DNA of 64,000 nucleotides from Desulfatibacillum sp. (GTDB taxonomy: Bacteria > Desulfobacterota > Desulfobacteria > Desulfobacterales > SpSt-501): positions 124,001 to 188,000 of the forward strand of contig DYEU01000032.1 in assembly GCA_020725555.1 (NCBI GenBank). Reading direction: 5' to 3'. Numbering within the stretch: position 1 is the stretch's first letter; each line of letters opens with the position of its first letter. This document shows positions 42,070 to 50,568 of the stretch, piece after piece. A model generated the notes under the pieces. It saw only the letters and a list, made by a program, of their open reading frames with translations. It ran no database searches and was not told where the DNA came from. Position numbers and translations under genes: made by a program.

Positions 42070-43785
42070 TCAGGACGCGCGGGGCGGCCCCTGCCGCAGG
42101 GCGCGGTCAAGGACCGGGTCCCGGCCGTAGAGATCCTCGAAGAAACGAACCGTCCCGTCTTCCTCGACGGCGGCCGTCATGTAGAGCAGATGCAGGGGAA
42201 CGGGCCGTTTCAGCCGCAGCGTGTGCGTCCGGCCGGAGGCGAGCAGCGCCTCGATCCCCTCCGGGGAACCGGCCGGTTCGCCGCGCAGCAGCCAGGAGGC
42301 GAGCTCGAGGGGCTTTTCGATGCGGATGCACCCCGAGCTGAAGCCCCGCCGCGCGCGGGAGAAGAGGGCCTGCGAGGGGGTGTCGTGCAGGTAGACGGCG
42401 AAGGGGTTGGGAAAGAGAAACTTCACCCGGCCGAGATCGTTGTGGGGACCGGGGTCCTTCATCAGCCGGTACCGGAACTCCCGCGCCGACACGGAGGGCC
42501 AGTCGATCTCCGCCGGATCGAGCTCCGCCGCCCCCGGCCCCCAGTGCTCGAAGACGCGGATCTTCTCGCGCCGGAGGTAGCCGGGATCGCGGCGCGCCTT
42601 GGGCAGGATGTCCTCGACGGCGATGCGCCGGGGGATGTTCCAGTCGGGGTTGAGGACGATGCGGTCAAGGCGGCTCGAGAAGACCGGGGTGCGGCGCACC
42701 TCCCGGCCGGCGACGACCCGCATCGAGAGGGCGGCCGCCCCGCCCTCGCTCACGACGAGGTCGAAGCCGGGGATGTTCACGCGGATGTGCGGGTCCCCCA
42801 GCTCGCGCGGGAGCCAGCGCCAGCGCTCCAGGTTGAGCTCGAGACGGCGGATGCGCTGCGCGAGCGTCAGGTTGAGCGCCCGCAGCGTCTGCTTTCCCAG
42901 CCGGCCGTCGGCCTCGAGGCCGTGGCGCTCCTGGAAGCGCCGAAGGGCCCGCTCCAGATCCGCCTCGCCCCCGGCAGCGGCGGCGAGGTCGCCCTCGCGC
43001 CGCAGACGCTCCCGCAGCAGGTCGGCCGCTTCGCCCTCCTCGCCCGGCTGCCAGCGGGCGGAATCGGGGAGGAGGGGGAAAGGACCCGCGGCCTCCAGGG
43101 CGCGGTACCGGCTAAGCGCCCCCCGCAAGCGGCCGTATTCCGGGTGGGGGGAGCGGAACTCCGCCAGGGCCGCAGCGGCATCGCCGCTCCATAACGCTCG
43201 CTCGAGCGCCGGCAGAAACTCGGCCGCGCGTTCGAGGCCCACGACCCACTCGCCGTGCAGCGTCTCGGGGTTCACGCGCCCGGCCCGCAAATGCGAGGCC
43301 AAGAGCAGGAAGGCGTCGGTGAGCAGAAGATCGAGGTCGAGGGTCAGCGCCCCCCCGGCCGGCGCGCCCTCCGCCCGCTGCAGGAGATCCTGCAGCAGAT
43401 CGAAGCGGTAGGCCTGCGGATCCAGGCCCTCCTCCGCGATCCCGCCCAGAAGCCGGACCAGGGACCGTGCGGCCGGAAGCGGCCCCTGCGCATCACTCCA
43501 GGCCGGCTCGAACCCCCGCCGGGCATAGAAGGCGGGGAGAAGCGAAAGGCCGCAGATCATCTCCCCGCGGCAGTCGAGGGCCCCGGCCGCCTGGGCGGCC
43601 TCGACCCGCGCGCGCATTTCACGGGCGGCGGGCGAGCCCTCCGCGGCAAAGGCGAATGCGGCGGAGAGGAAAACGGACAGGGCTGCGGCAAGGAAAAACT
43701 CGACCCTCTCGCCCCGCGGCCGCCCGCCGCCGAGCGCGGGGGCGGCACGCGGCCTGGGTCCCCCAAGCCCCGGGCAGCCGTTCAT
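42070..43785 (-). CDS. L,D-transpeptidase (YcbB/LdtD type)
   Basis: 571 residues. A signal peptide follows a long basic N-region (about 28-47, FFLAAALSVFLSAAFAFA). A scaffold/YcbB-like helical domain comes next. Then a peptidoglycan-binding motif RFQERHGLEADGRLGKQTLRALN (read as two halves around the second Gly) and a YkuD catalytic domain with HDTPSQALFSRARRGFSSGC (catalytic Cys in SGCIR). It forms 3-3 cross-links. ATG 43785 is the best available start, though its ribosome-binding site is weak. The frame upstream is a shadow of the neighbouring gene. Confidence 0.9.
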   Translation of the reverse strand: MNGCPGLGGPRPRAAPALGGGRPRGERVEFFLAAALSVFLSAAFAFAAEGSPAAREMRARVEAAQAAGALDCRGEMICGLSLLPAFYARRGFEPAWSDAQGPLPAARSLVRLLGGIAEEGLDPQAYRFDLLQDLLQRAEGAPAGGALTLDLDLLLTDAFLLLASHLRAGRVNPETLHGEWVVGLERAAEFLPALERALWSGDAAAALAEFRSPHPEYGRLRGALSRYRALEAAGPFPLLPDSARWQPGEEGEAADLLRERLRREGDLAAAAGGEADLERALRRFQERHGLEADGRLGKQTLRALNLTLAQRIRRLELNLERWRWLPRELGDPHIRVNIPGFDLVVSEGGAAALSMRVVAGREVRRTPVFSSRLDRIVLNPDWNIPRRIAVEDILPKARRDPGYLRREKIRVFEHWGPGAAELDPAEIDWPSVSAREFRYRLMKDPGPHNDLGRVKFLFPNPFAVYLHDTPSQALFSRARRGFSSGCIRIEKPLELASWLLRGEPAGSPEGIEALLASGRTHTLRLKRPVPLHLLYMTAAVEEDGTVRFFEDLYGRDPVLDRALRQGPPRAS

Positions 43786-43817
43786 GGGGAGGATCGCTTT
43801 CCGGGCGGGCTTCAGGC

Positions 43818-44492
43818 TCAGGCGCCGGTTACGTCTTTTCCGCAATGCTTGCAGATCTTGGCGCGGCGCTTGATCACCTCGGCGCAGAAGGGGCACTCGC
43901 GGGTGAAATGCCGTTCGTGGATCCGGGCCACGGCCGCATCCACCTGTTTCTGGATCGCCTCGCTCGGGAAATGGAGGCTGCGCAGCGGCTCGATCGCCTC
44001 CACCTCGCCGATGTCGCCGATCATCTCGGCCGCCTTGAGCCGCACGCGGGCGGGTTCGAGCGGGTCGAGAAGCAGCTTCAGCACCCCCGGGCCGTCCTTG
44101 GTGTTGTAGTACTCGGCAAGCAGGTTGAACCCGCGGATGATCGCTTCCTTCTCGGCCTCCTGCCGGGCGAGGACCGACTCGTCGACGATCTGGCCCTTCA
44201 TGCCCATCTCGCTGAAGACCGGCACGCACTCGAACACGTCGGTGCCGGGGTAATTCATGCAGCGGTAGGAGGCGTGGTGGGCGTAGGTTTCCTCGATGTG
44301 TTTCCAGCCCGAGCGGAAGAGCTCGCAGTCGTCGTTGAAACAGACGAAGAGGTAGGGGGTGCCCCAGCCGAGCCCGTCGCCGAAGCGGATGGGCGGCTCT
44401 TCCCAGATGCTCATTTCCGCGCCGCAGTGGGGGCATTTCGGGCGCGGCATGCCCAGGACCTTCTGCAGGACTTCTTCACGACTTTCAAACAT
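43818..44492 (-). CDS. Zinc-ribbon protein with HEAT-like middle
   Basis: 224 residues. The N-terminal CPHCG knuckle (MPRPKCPHCGAEMSIWEEPP) pairs with a later Cys pair, followed by YLFVCFNDDCELFRSGW. The middle helical region (AEYYNTKDGPGVLKLLLDP, ARVRLKAAEMIGDIGEVEAI) resembles HEAT repeats. The C-terminal double-zinc ribbon is CPFCAEVIKRRAKICKHCGK. The architecture is common in Geobacter and Desulfuromonas relatives; function is unknown. ATG 44492 has AGGAA 8 bases upstream. Confidence 0.8.
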   Translation of the reverse strand: MFESREEVLQKVLGMPRPKCPHCGAEMSIWEEPPIRFGDGLGWGTPYLFVCFNDDCELFRSGWKHIEETYAHHASYRCMNYPGTDVFECVPVFSEMGMKGQIVDESVLARQEAEKEAIIRGFNLLAEYYNTKDGPGVLKLLLDPLEPARVRLKAAEMIGDIGEVEAIEPLRSLHFPSEAIQKQVDAAVARIHERHFTRECPFCAEVIKRRAKICKHCGKDVTGA

Positions 44493-44619
44493 GAGTGTTT
44501 CCTGTAAAGTGGAGGTTCGCTGCCGGGGCGATCGCCGCATCGCTCGGCCAAAGTAAGAAAGGGCCGCGCGGATGTCAAACCGGCCGGGGCTCCTGCGCGT
44601 CCCGGCCCCGGGGAAAGAG

Positions 44620-44641
44620 AAAAAAAGCGGCGGGACGCCGC
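44620..44641 (-). terminator. Rho-independent terminator for the 47-residue protein gene
   Basis: Minus-strand sequence GCGGCG-TCC-CGCCGC followed by seven T (complement of the A-run at 44620-44626). The perfect 6-bp GC stem and clean U-tract make this the clearest intrinsic terminator in the window. It lies 77 bp past the stop of the gene at 44718-44861. Confidence 0.8.
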
Positions 44642-44717
44642 CTTGCCTTGCGCCCGCCGCCGTTTCGGTTTCGCGTTCTCCCCGCTTCGCCTCGTCGCCG
44701 CGGGGAAGCAGTCGGGG

Positions 44718-44861
44718 TCAGCTCTCGCGCGTGCAGGCGGAGCTGCAGGACTTCCAGCTCTCCAGGCAGCGCCGGGGGCTGGACGAGGCTTCCAGACACT
44801 CGACGAAACGGGACTCGCAGCGCTTGCTGCAGTCCTTGCGCTCCGCGGCATCGTGTTTCAT
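44718..44861 (-). CDS. 47-residue six-cysteine protein
   Basis: 47 residues starting MKHDAAERKDC. Six cysteines are spaced C-x3-C-x6-C-x9-C-x6-C-x3-C, a mirror-symmetric pattern that suggests a helical hairpin held by disulfides or a metal site. There is no signal peptide or membrane segment. Support for a real gene: GGAGAAGG 4-8 bases before the ATG, codon use like neighbours, and a perfect terminator downstream. I do not recognise the family. The longer in-frame extension upstream lacks a ribosome-binding site and looks non-coding. Confidence 0.72.
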   Translation of the reverse strand: MKHDAAERKDCSKRCESRFVECLEASSSPRRCLESWKSCSSACTRES

Positions 44862-45116
44862 CGTCCTTCTCCTTTCGGCATCGCCCGCCGCGCCGGGCCC
44901 CGCAACGAGGCCGGCTCGGTTGCCATGAACGGGAGCGCGGCCACCGCCCCGCAACACCTTGCGCGGAGAGGATACACCGGGTCTCCCGATCAAGGGTCGG
45001 TTCATGGATCCGGGGCCGGATCCCGATGACCAAAGAATAATTCCTTTTCGCCCGCTGTCATCTCTTCTTTGGGCGGATTGGCGCGTCTGCGGCGTTGCGG
45101 GGGTGCGTCGGGTCCT

Positions 45117-45977
45117 CTACGTGGGCGAGACGACATCGAAAAACGGGTACGGCCCGCGGTATCGCCCCGGCTGCTCGGGGATGGTCCCGACATGGGTGAG
45201 CAGCGTGGGTTCACCCCAGAGATCGGTCCAAACGTGGAGCAGGAAACCGGCCGGTTCCAGGACGAAGACCGACGGGGCTTCCGGTCGCAGGTCGAGATCC
45301 AGCTGCATCCCGATGCCCGGGGCCACCGTGGCGACGGTTCCGCCGAACCGCCGGGAGAAGGCCCGGTGGATGTGCCCGCAGGCGATGCGCTCCACCTGGG
45401 GATGCCGGCGGATGATCCCCGCCAGTTCCTCCCGCCGGATGAAGGGCTCTCCGTCCATGTGCCCGATCCCGGAAGCAAAGGGGGGGTGATGCATGAAGAC
45501 GAGCGTCGGGGCGGAGGGCCGTTCCGCAAGCGCGCGGTCGAGCCATTGGAGACGCCCGGCATTGAGGCCCCCGCCGTGCTCACCGGGGATCACCGTGTCG
45601 ATTCCGATCAGGCGCAAGGAGAATTCTTCGATGCAAAAACACATCGCCCGGCGGCCGCCTGGCTCGATGAACCCTTCGAGGTAGCCGTGGTCGGGGAAGG
45701 CCGCGCGCAGGCGATCCTTATGGTCGTGGTTGCCCGGAACCATGAAAAAAGGCATGGCGAGACCCACAAGGATCCCCCGCAGGACGTCGTAGGAGGAGGA
45801 AGCCCCCTCGTCGACAAGGTCCCCGGTGATCACCACCGCCTGCGGCCGGGGGTCGAGGCGGTTGAGCAGGTCGACCGCTCGCCGCAGGGCGGCGGCCGTG
45901 TCCGCCGCGCCGTAGGCGAGCACGCCGGGGGGTTTGAGGTGGGGATCCGAAATCTGGGCGATCACCGTGGGGGTCAA
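45117..45977 (-). CDS. Icc/CpdA-type metallophosphoesterase
   Basis: 286 residues with the cyclic-nucleotide/glycerophosphodiesterase signature series QISDPHLK, GDLVDEG, GNHDHKD, HHPPF and CGHIHRAF, i.e. all dinuclear metal ligands. It could hydrolyse cAMP, glycerophosphodiesters or other phosphodiesters (GpdQ-like). It follows the ABC transporter genes by 13 bp on the same strand, so imported phosphodiesters or phosphonates are a reasonable guess. The TTG start at 45977 is chosen for TGGAGG 5 bases upstream; a GTG 12 bases earlier is possible. Confidence 0.87.
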   Translation of the reverse strand: MTPTVIAQISDPHLKPPGVLAYGAADTAAALRRAVDLLNRLDPRPQAVVITGDLVDEGASSSYDVLRGILVGLAMPFFMVPGNHDHKDRLRAAFPDHGYLEGFIEPGGRRAMCFCIEEFSLRLIGIDTVIPGEHGGGLNAGRLQWLDRALAERPSAPTLVFMHHPPFASGIGHMDGEPFIRREELAGIIRRHPQVERIACGHIHRAFSRRFGGTVATVAPGIGMQLDLDLRPEAPSVFVLEPAGFLLHVWTDLWGEPTLLTHVGTIPEQPGRYRGPYPFFDVVSPT

Positions 45978-45990
45978 GCGGGCCTCCACA

Positions 45991-47922
45991 TCATGCGTCA
46001 AGGCGCAGCAGGGCGTCGGGTTCCACCACGACCTCCACCCGCTGTCCTTTCCGGAAGCAGCGGTTGCCTGCGGTCTCGATGGTGAGGCCGCCTTCCGCCG
46101 CGCCCTCCAGGAGGAGCCGCGTGCGATCGCCCATGAAGAACGAGGCCGCCACGGTCGCCTGAAGGCCGCCCTGCCCGGGGTCGACCAGCCTTGCGTGCTC
46201 CGGCCGGAAGAAAAGCTCGATCTCCCCGTCGGCCGGGCCGCGGACACGCTCCGGCAGGGGGAGGCTTCCTCCCGGCAGGATCAGCCGGCCCCCCTGGACC
46301 CGCCCCTTCAGCCGGTTGATCGTCCCGATGAACTCGGCCACGAAGCGGGTGCGGGGGGCGAAGTAGATCTCGCGCGGCGTGCCGACCTGGGCGACCCGCG
46401 CGATGTTCATGACGACGATGCGGTCGCCCAGCGCCATGGCCTCGGCCTGATCGTGCGTCACGTAGATCGCCGTGATGCCGAGCGAGCGCAGCAGGCCGTC
46501 GATCTCCACCCGCAGCGCATCCCGCAACTTCGCATCCAGGGCGGTCAACGGTTCATCGAGCAGCAACACCCGGGGCCGGATGGCGATCGCCCGCGCCAGG
46601 GCCACCCGCTGCTTCTGGCCGCCCGAGAGCTGTTCGATCGGCCGGTTGCGCAGCTCGCCGATCTTCATCATCTCCAGCATCTGCGACACGCGCCGGTTGC
46701 GGCGGGCCGTGTCGACGCCGCGCACCTTCAGTCCGTAAGCGATGTTTTCCGCGACGGTCATGTTGGGGAAGAGGGCGTAGCTCTGGAAGACCATGCCGAC
46801 GTTGCGCCTCTCGATCGGGACCTCGGTGACGTCCTCGCCGCCGAAATAGACCCGGCCCCCCGGGTCCGGGCTCTCGAGCCCGGCGATGATGCGCAAGAGG
46901 GTCGTCTTGCCGCAGCCGGAGGGGCCGAGGATCACGACGGTCTCCCCGGCCTCGACGCTCAGGTCGAACGGCTCGAGGGCGCGGGTGCCGTCGGCGAAGG
47001 TCTTCGCGCAGCCCTGCAAACGAAGCGCGGTGCCGGACCCCGTGACCGGTTCGTCGGATCGATCCGCGGCGGACGGAAAAACGGCGCGGCGGTCGGGCAG
47101 TGCCGTGGCGGGGGCGATCGCTTCCATCACGAACGTCCTTGGGCGGGGTTTGGCGACCCACTGCATGGCGACCAAAAGCGGGATGATCATCAGAAAGAAC
47201 ACGATCGTGTAAGCCGAGCCGATCTCGAGGCGCATCGAGGCGTAGCTGTCGGCCAACCCCACCGGCAGGGTCTTGGTCTGCGGGGTGTGCAGCATCCAGG
47301 TCAGGTTGAACTCTCCGATCGAGAGCGTGAACACCATCAACGCCCCCGCCAGGATGCCCGGCACGGCGTTGGGGATCACGATCTGCACGAAGCGCCGCCC
47401 GAAACCAGCCCCCAGGCTGGCTGCCCCCTCCTCGAGGTCCTTGAGCCGGATCGCGTGCATGATCGCGATCACGGAGCGCACCATGAAGGGCAGGGTGAAG
47501 ATCACATGGCCCGCCAGGATGAAGGCCCAGCTCCGCCGGAACGCGGTGAAGGCGCCGTAGTGGACGATCAGGGCGAGCGCGATGGCCAGGCCCGGGACGG
47601 CGAGCGGCGTGACCAGCAGTTCTTCGAAAAGCCGGGTTAAGCGGTTCTGGCGCTTCACCATGGCGTAGGCGGCGGGCACCCCCAGCACGAGGGCGCACGC
47701 CAGGCAGGCGAGCCCGATCAGGATGGAGAGTGCGATCGTCTCCCGGTAGAGGCCCCACACCTTGACGAACCAGCGCAGGGTCAGGCCGCTCTTGACTCCC
47801 ACCATGAAGTTCTCGGTCAGCCCGGCGACGACGGACTGCACCACGGGCACGATCAGGAAACCGCACACCGCCAGGGTCAGGCCGAGCTGCGCGGTGAAGG
47901 CGGGCGAGAATCGACGCTTCAT
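45991..47922 (-). CDS. Fused ABC importer permease and ATP-binding protein
   Basis: 643 residues combining two normally separate subunits. Residues 1-260 form a MetI-type permease with about six helices and an EAA loop (EEGAASLGAGFGRRF, 165-179). A linker of about 40 residues follows. Residues 298-643 form a Fe3+/spermidine-type ATPase: Walker A GPSGCGKTT (333-341), Q-loop VFQSYALF, signature LSGGQKQR, Walker B VLLLDEP, H-loop VTHDQAEA, and a C-terminal TOBE domain (FRPEHARLV). There is no frameshift or stop at the junction. It acts with the permease and solute-binding protein encoded upstream. Confidence 0.93.
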   Translation of the reverse strand: MKRRFSPAFTAQLGLTLAVCGFLIVPVVQSVVAGLTENFMVGVKSGLTLRWFVKVWGLYRETIALSILIGLACLACALVLGVPAAYAMVKRQNRLTRLFEELLVTPLAVPGLAIALALIVHYGAFTAFRRSWAFILAGHVIFTLPFMVRSVIAIMHAIRLKDLEEGAASLGAGFGRRFVQIVIPNAVPGILAGALMVFTLSIGEFNLTWMLHTPQTKTLPVGLADSYASMRLEIGSAYTIVFFLMIIPLLVAMQWVAKPRPRTFVMEAIAPATALPDRRAVFPSAADRSDEPVTGSGTALRLQGCAKTFADGTRALEPFDLSVEAGETVVILGPSGCGKTTLLRIIAGLESPDPGGRVYFGGEDVTEVPIERRNVGMVFQSYALFPNMTVAENIAYGLKVRGVDTARRNRRVSQMLEMMKIGELRNRPIEQLSGGQKQRVALARAIAIRPRVLLLDEPLTALDAKLRDALRVEIDGLLRSLGITAIYVTHDQAEAMALGDRIVVMNIARVAQVGTPREIYFAPRTRFVAEFIGTINRLKGRVQGGRLILPGGSLPLPERVRGPADGEIELFFRPEHARLVDPGQGGLQATVAASFFMGDRTRLLLEGAAEGGLTIETAGNRCFRKGQRVEVVVEPDALLRLDA

Positions 47923-47923
47923 C

Positions 47924-48745
47924 TCAACCCGCCGCGGCGACGGTGTTGCCGGCGACGGCCCGGGCCACGGAAAGCGCCGCCCAGGTGATCGCCCCCAGGA
48001 AGATCGACAGGGCTGCGGCCATGGCGATGTTCGCCATCAAGGTGAACTCGGTGTAGATCACGATCGGGAGCACATCGATGTGGGTGGCCAGCGTGAAGGC
48101 GGTCCCGAAGGCGCCCATGGAGGTCGCAAAGCAGATGGCCCCCGAAGAGATCAGGCCGGGGACGAGCGCCGGGATGAGGACATCGCGGGTCACGCGCCAG
48201 GGCGAGGCGCCCAGGGAGCGCGCGGCCTCCTCCAGGCTGCGGTCCAGCTTCTCGGCCGAGGCCATGAGGGTCGTGATCGTCCGGGGGATGGAAAAGTAGA
48301 GATAGCCGAGGAAGAGGCCGGTCATCGAGTAGGCCAGGACGACCTTGGCGCCGAAGAGGCAGCCGGTGATGTCGCCGATCAGCCCTTGGCGTCCGGCCAG
48401 CAGGATGATCATGAACCCGACCACCACCCCGGGAAAGGCCAGCGGAAAAGTCAGCAGGGACACGAGCAGGCTCCGGCCACGGAACTCGTTTCGCGCTAGG
48501 AACACCCCGCTCACCCCGGAGACGACGAGCGTCACCAGGGTCACGCTGGCCGAGAGGAACACGGTGTAGCCGAGGGTCTCGAGATACCGCGGGGTCGTGA
48601 TGGCGGCGATGTAGATGCCCACCCCGGAGGGGCCTAGGCTCGACTCTACCGCCAAGCGGGCGAGCGGCAACAGGAAAAAGGCCGTGAACACGACGAGGGC
48701 CGGTGTGAACATGGCGGTCAGCAGCAGGGTGTTGCGGTTTTCCAC
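47924..48745 (-). CDS. ABC importer permease (Fe3+/polyamine/phosphonate type)
   Basis: 273 residues, six predicted helices. EAA motif LEEAARSLGASPWRVTRDV, and family block TFPLAFPGVVVGFMI. Pairs with the permease half of the fusion protein. Start GTG 48745 is chosen because GAGGAGATCCCG precedes it; a GTG 12 codons earlier gives only a hydrophilic extension. It begins 178 bp after the solute-binding gene, with a hairpin in between. Confidence 0.9.
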   Translation of the reverse strand: MENRNTLLLTAMFTPALVVFTAFFLLPLARLAVESSLGPSGVGIYIAAITTPRYLETLGYTVFLSASVTLVTLVVSGVSGVFLARNEFRGRSLLVSLLTFPLAFPGVVVGFMIILLAGRQGLIGDITGCLFGAKVVLAYSMTGLFLGYLYFSIPRTITTLMASAEKLDRSLEEAARSLGASPWRVTRDVLIPALVPGLISSGAICFATSMGAFGTAFTLATHIDVLPIVIYTEFTLMANIAMAAALSIFLGAITWAALSVARAVAGNTVAAAG

Positions 48746-48881
48746 CGGGATCTCCTCGGGCGGGCGAGGGGAGCCCTTCACGGCGCTTCCGGCCGCGATG
48801 CGGATGGGGATCTCACCGCGTCGCGTTTCGAAAGCGCCGCGAGGCCTTACACGGTTCGAACCGATAGGAATCGCTTGCCAA

Positions 48882-48899
48882 CCCGGCCGTGAGCCGGGG
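48882..48899 (-). terminator. Intercistronic hairpin, possible attenuator
   Basis: CCCGGC-(TCACG)-GCCGGG on the minus strand, 25 bases after the solute-binding protein stop, followed by TTGGC and no U-run. It could stabilise the upstream mRNA or reduce read-through so that the binding protein is made in excess over the permeases, a known arrangement in ABC operons; here it is inference. Confidence 0.4.
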
Positions 48900-48923
48900 C
48901 GGGCGGCGGAAGTCAGGCCCGCT

Positions 48924-49934
48924 TCAGCGAACCTCGTTCAGGTAACGCTTGCGGAATTCCTCCTGAACATCCGCCATTTTTTTCCAGTCGACGGATTTGG
49001 CCCGGGCGTACTCGGAAGCCGGCAGAAACTTGACGGCCGCCTCCGGGCTCATGGCCGTCGCCCGCACCGGACGCAGGAAGGCGTTCGCCCAGACCGCCTG
49101 TCCCTTGTCGGAGAGGATGAAGTCGAGCGCCTTCTTGCCGTTTACGGCGTTGGGGCCGTTTTTGACCAGGCTCATGACATAGGGCGCAATGAGCGTCCCC
49201 TCGGCGGGGATCAGAAACTCCACGTTGGCCTTGTCCTTGTACTTGGCCCGATAGGCGTTGAAGTCGTAGTCGAACAGGATCGGAATTTCCCCCGAGAGCA
49301 CCCGGGCGTAGGAGGTCTGCTTGGGGACGATCGGCTCGTTCTTCTTGAGCTCCTTGAAGAAGCGGATGGCCGGGTCGAAATTGTCCAAGCCGCCGCCGAG
49401 GGCGATGTTCAGCGCCACCGCCCCGGAATAGCCGACCGCGGCGGACGTCGGGTCCAAATAGCCCACCATCCCCCGGTAATCGGGCTTGAGGAGATCCTTC
49501 CAGGACTTTGGCACGGGCTTTCCGCCGAGGGCGTCCTTGTTTACGAAGAGGCCGAGGGTGCCGGAGTGGATCGTGAACCAGTAGCCTTCAGGGTCCTTGA
49601 GCCCATCCGGAATCTGCTCCCAGAGGGCCGGTTTGTAGGGGGCCACCACGCCGGCCTCCTTGGCCAGGATGCCGAAGGTGACCCCGTAATAGGCGATGTC
49701 GGCGACGGGATGGTTCTTTTCGGCGATCAGCTGGGAGAGGGTTTGTCCGGAGTTCTTGTTGTCATGAGGGATGTCGATGCCCAGGTGATCCTTGATCGCC
49801 TTGAGCTGACTGGCCCAGTCGGCCCATTCGGGCGGGCAGTTGTAGCAAATGGCGGTCTCCGCGGCCCACGCGGCCGCAGGGATGATGCAGGCCGCCAGAA
49901 CAAGCCAAAAAACCCGACGCATGCCGCTTTTCAT
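48924..49934 (-). CDS. ABC transporter solute-binding protein, family 1
   Basis: 336 residues with a signal peptide (MRRVFWLVLAACIIPAAAWA after MKSG). The mature part is a two-lobe type II binding protein: NCPPEWADWASQLKAIKD, NSGQTLSQLIAEKNH, IAYYGVTFGILAKEAGV, TIHSGTLGLFVNKDAL, YLDPTSAAVGYSG, and VLSGEIPILFDYDFN. Closest in style to Fe3+/polyamine/2-aminoethylphosphonate binding proteins; the ligand is not determinable. ATG 49934 has AGGAGG 6 bases upstream. It is the first gene of the operon with the two transporter genes and the phosphoesterase. Confidence 0.92.
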   Translation of the reverse strand: MKSGMRRVFWLVLAACIIPAAAWAAETAICYNCPPEWADWASQLKAIKDHLGIDIPHDNKNSGQTLSQLIAEKNHPVADIAYYGVTFGILAKEAGVVAPYKPALWEQIPDGLKDPEGYWFTIHSGTLGLFVNKDALGGKPVPKSWKDLLKPDYRGMVGYLDPTSAAVGYSGAVALNIALGGGLDNFDPAIRFFKELKKNEPIVPKQTSYARVLSGEIPILFDYDFNAYRAKYKDKANVEFLIPAEGTLIAPYVMSLVKNGPNAVNGKKALDFILSDKGQAVWANAFLRPVRATAMSPEAAVKFLPASEYARAKSVDWKKMADVQEEFRKRYLNEVR

Positions 49935-50568
49935 AAAATGCCTCCTGTTGGGGTGACGTAAAGCTGCCCGGCGTTTCGCTGCCTGCGACACGACAGGCGC
50001 CGCGACCCACCGGCAACGAGTCGGGGTTTTGGACGTCCCGTGTTGCGGGACGTTTAGGGGATGGTTCAAAAACGGTTAGCCGGCGAAAGGGGGCCTGCGT
50101 GACGGTCCCCCGCGAGAAGAGCTTGGCTTCAAGAACCCACGGCAAGGAAGGCCCGAAGTTGAACCGATCTGGCCTGCCGGCAGGGCCGTCCGTTCACGGG
50201 GTGCCGGGAACCCGAAGCGCGCAGCCGGCGCAACCGGACCAAGGACGCCATGCACTCGGCAAGCCTGCCGAGGCCTCCCCTCCCATCCATCAGGCGGGCC
50301 GATCGCAGGGGCCGGGGGGACGGCCGAGGAGTGACGCGATCGGGTTGCAGGGGGGACGAAGGGGCGAAGGCGGGTTGCGGGCCGGCAATCCCGTCGCGGG
50401 GCCTCTTCCCGCCACCCGGAGAAGCTTCTTGACAGGCACTGGCCGCAGGATCAAAATGCGTCCGGCTCGCGGTTGCCCATCCGCCGGGGGGGGACCGCCC
50501 GCCTCTATCAAGCGATCCGTGTTGAGCGCTGTGCCCCGGTTCTTTTTCCGGCCGAAAGGAACCATCCG
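49935..50568. other. Divergent intergenic region (634 bp) between the ABC operon and pckG
   Basis: No convincing gene. Small frames on both strands have no good ribosome-binding site, no recognisable protein pattern, and codon use unlike neighbours. It contains a perfect inverted repeat ACGTCCCG-(TGTTG)-CGGGACGT at 50033-50053, about 100 bp before the solute-binding protein start and possibly in its leader or operator. It also contains the pckG promoter at 50429-50457. Nothing else structured was recognised. Confidence 0.6.
50429..50457 (+). promoter_or_regulatory. Promoter of pckG
   Basis: Perfect TTGACA (50429-50434), a 17-base spacer and CAAAAT (50452-50457, 4/6). It gives a leader of about 105 bases before the pckG start at 50569. 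Confidence 0.5.
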
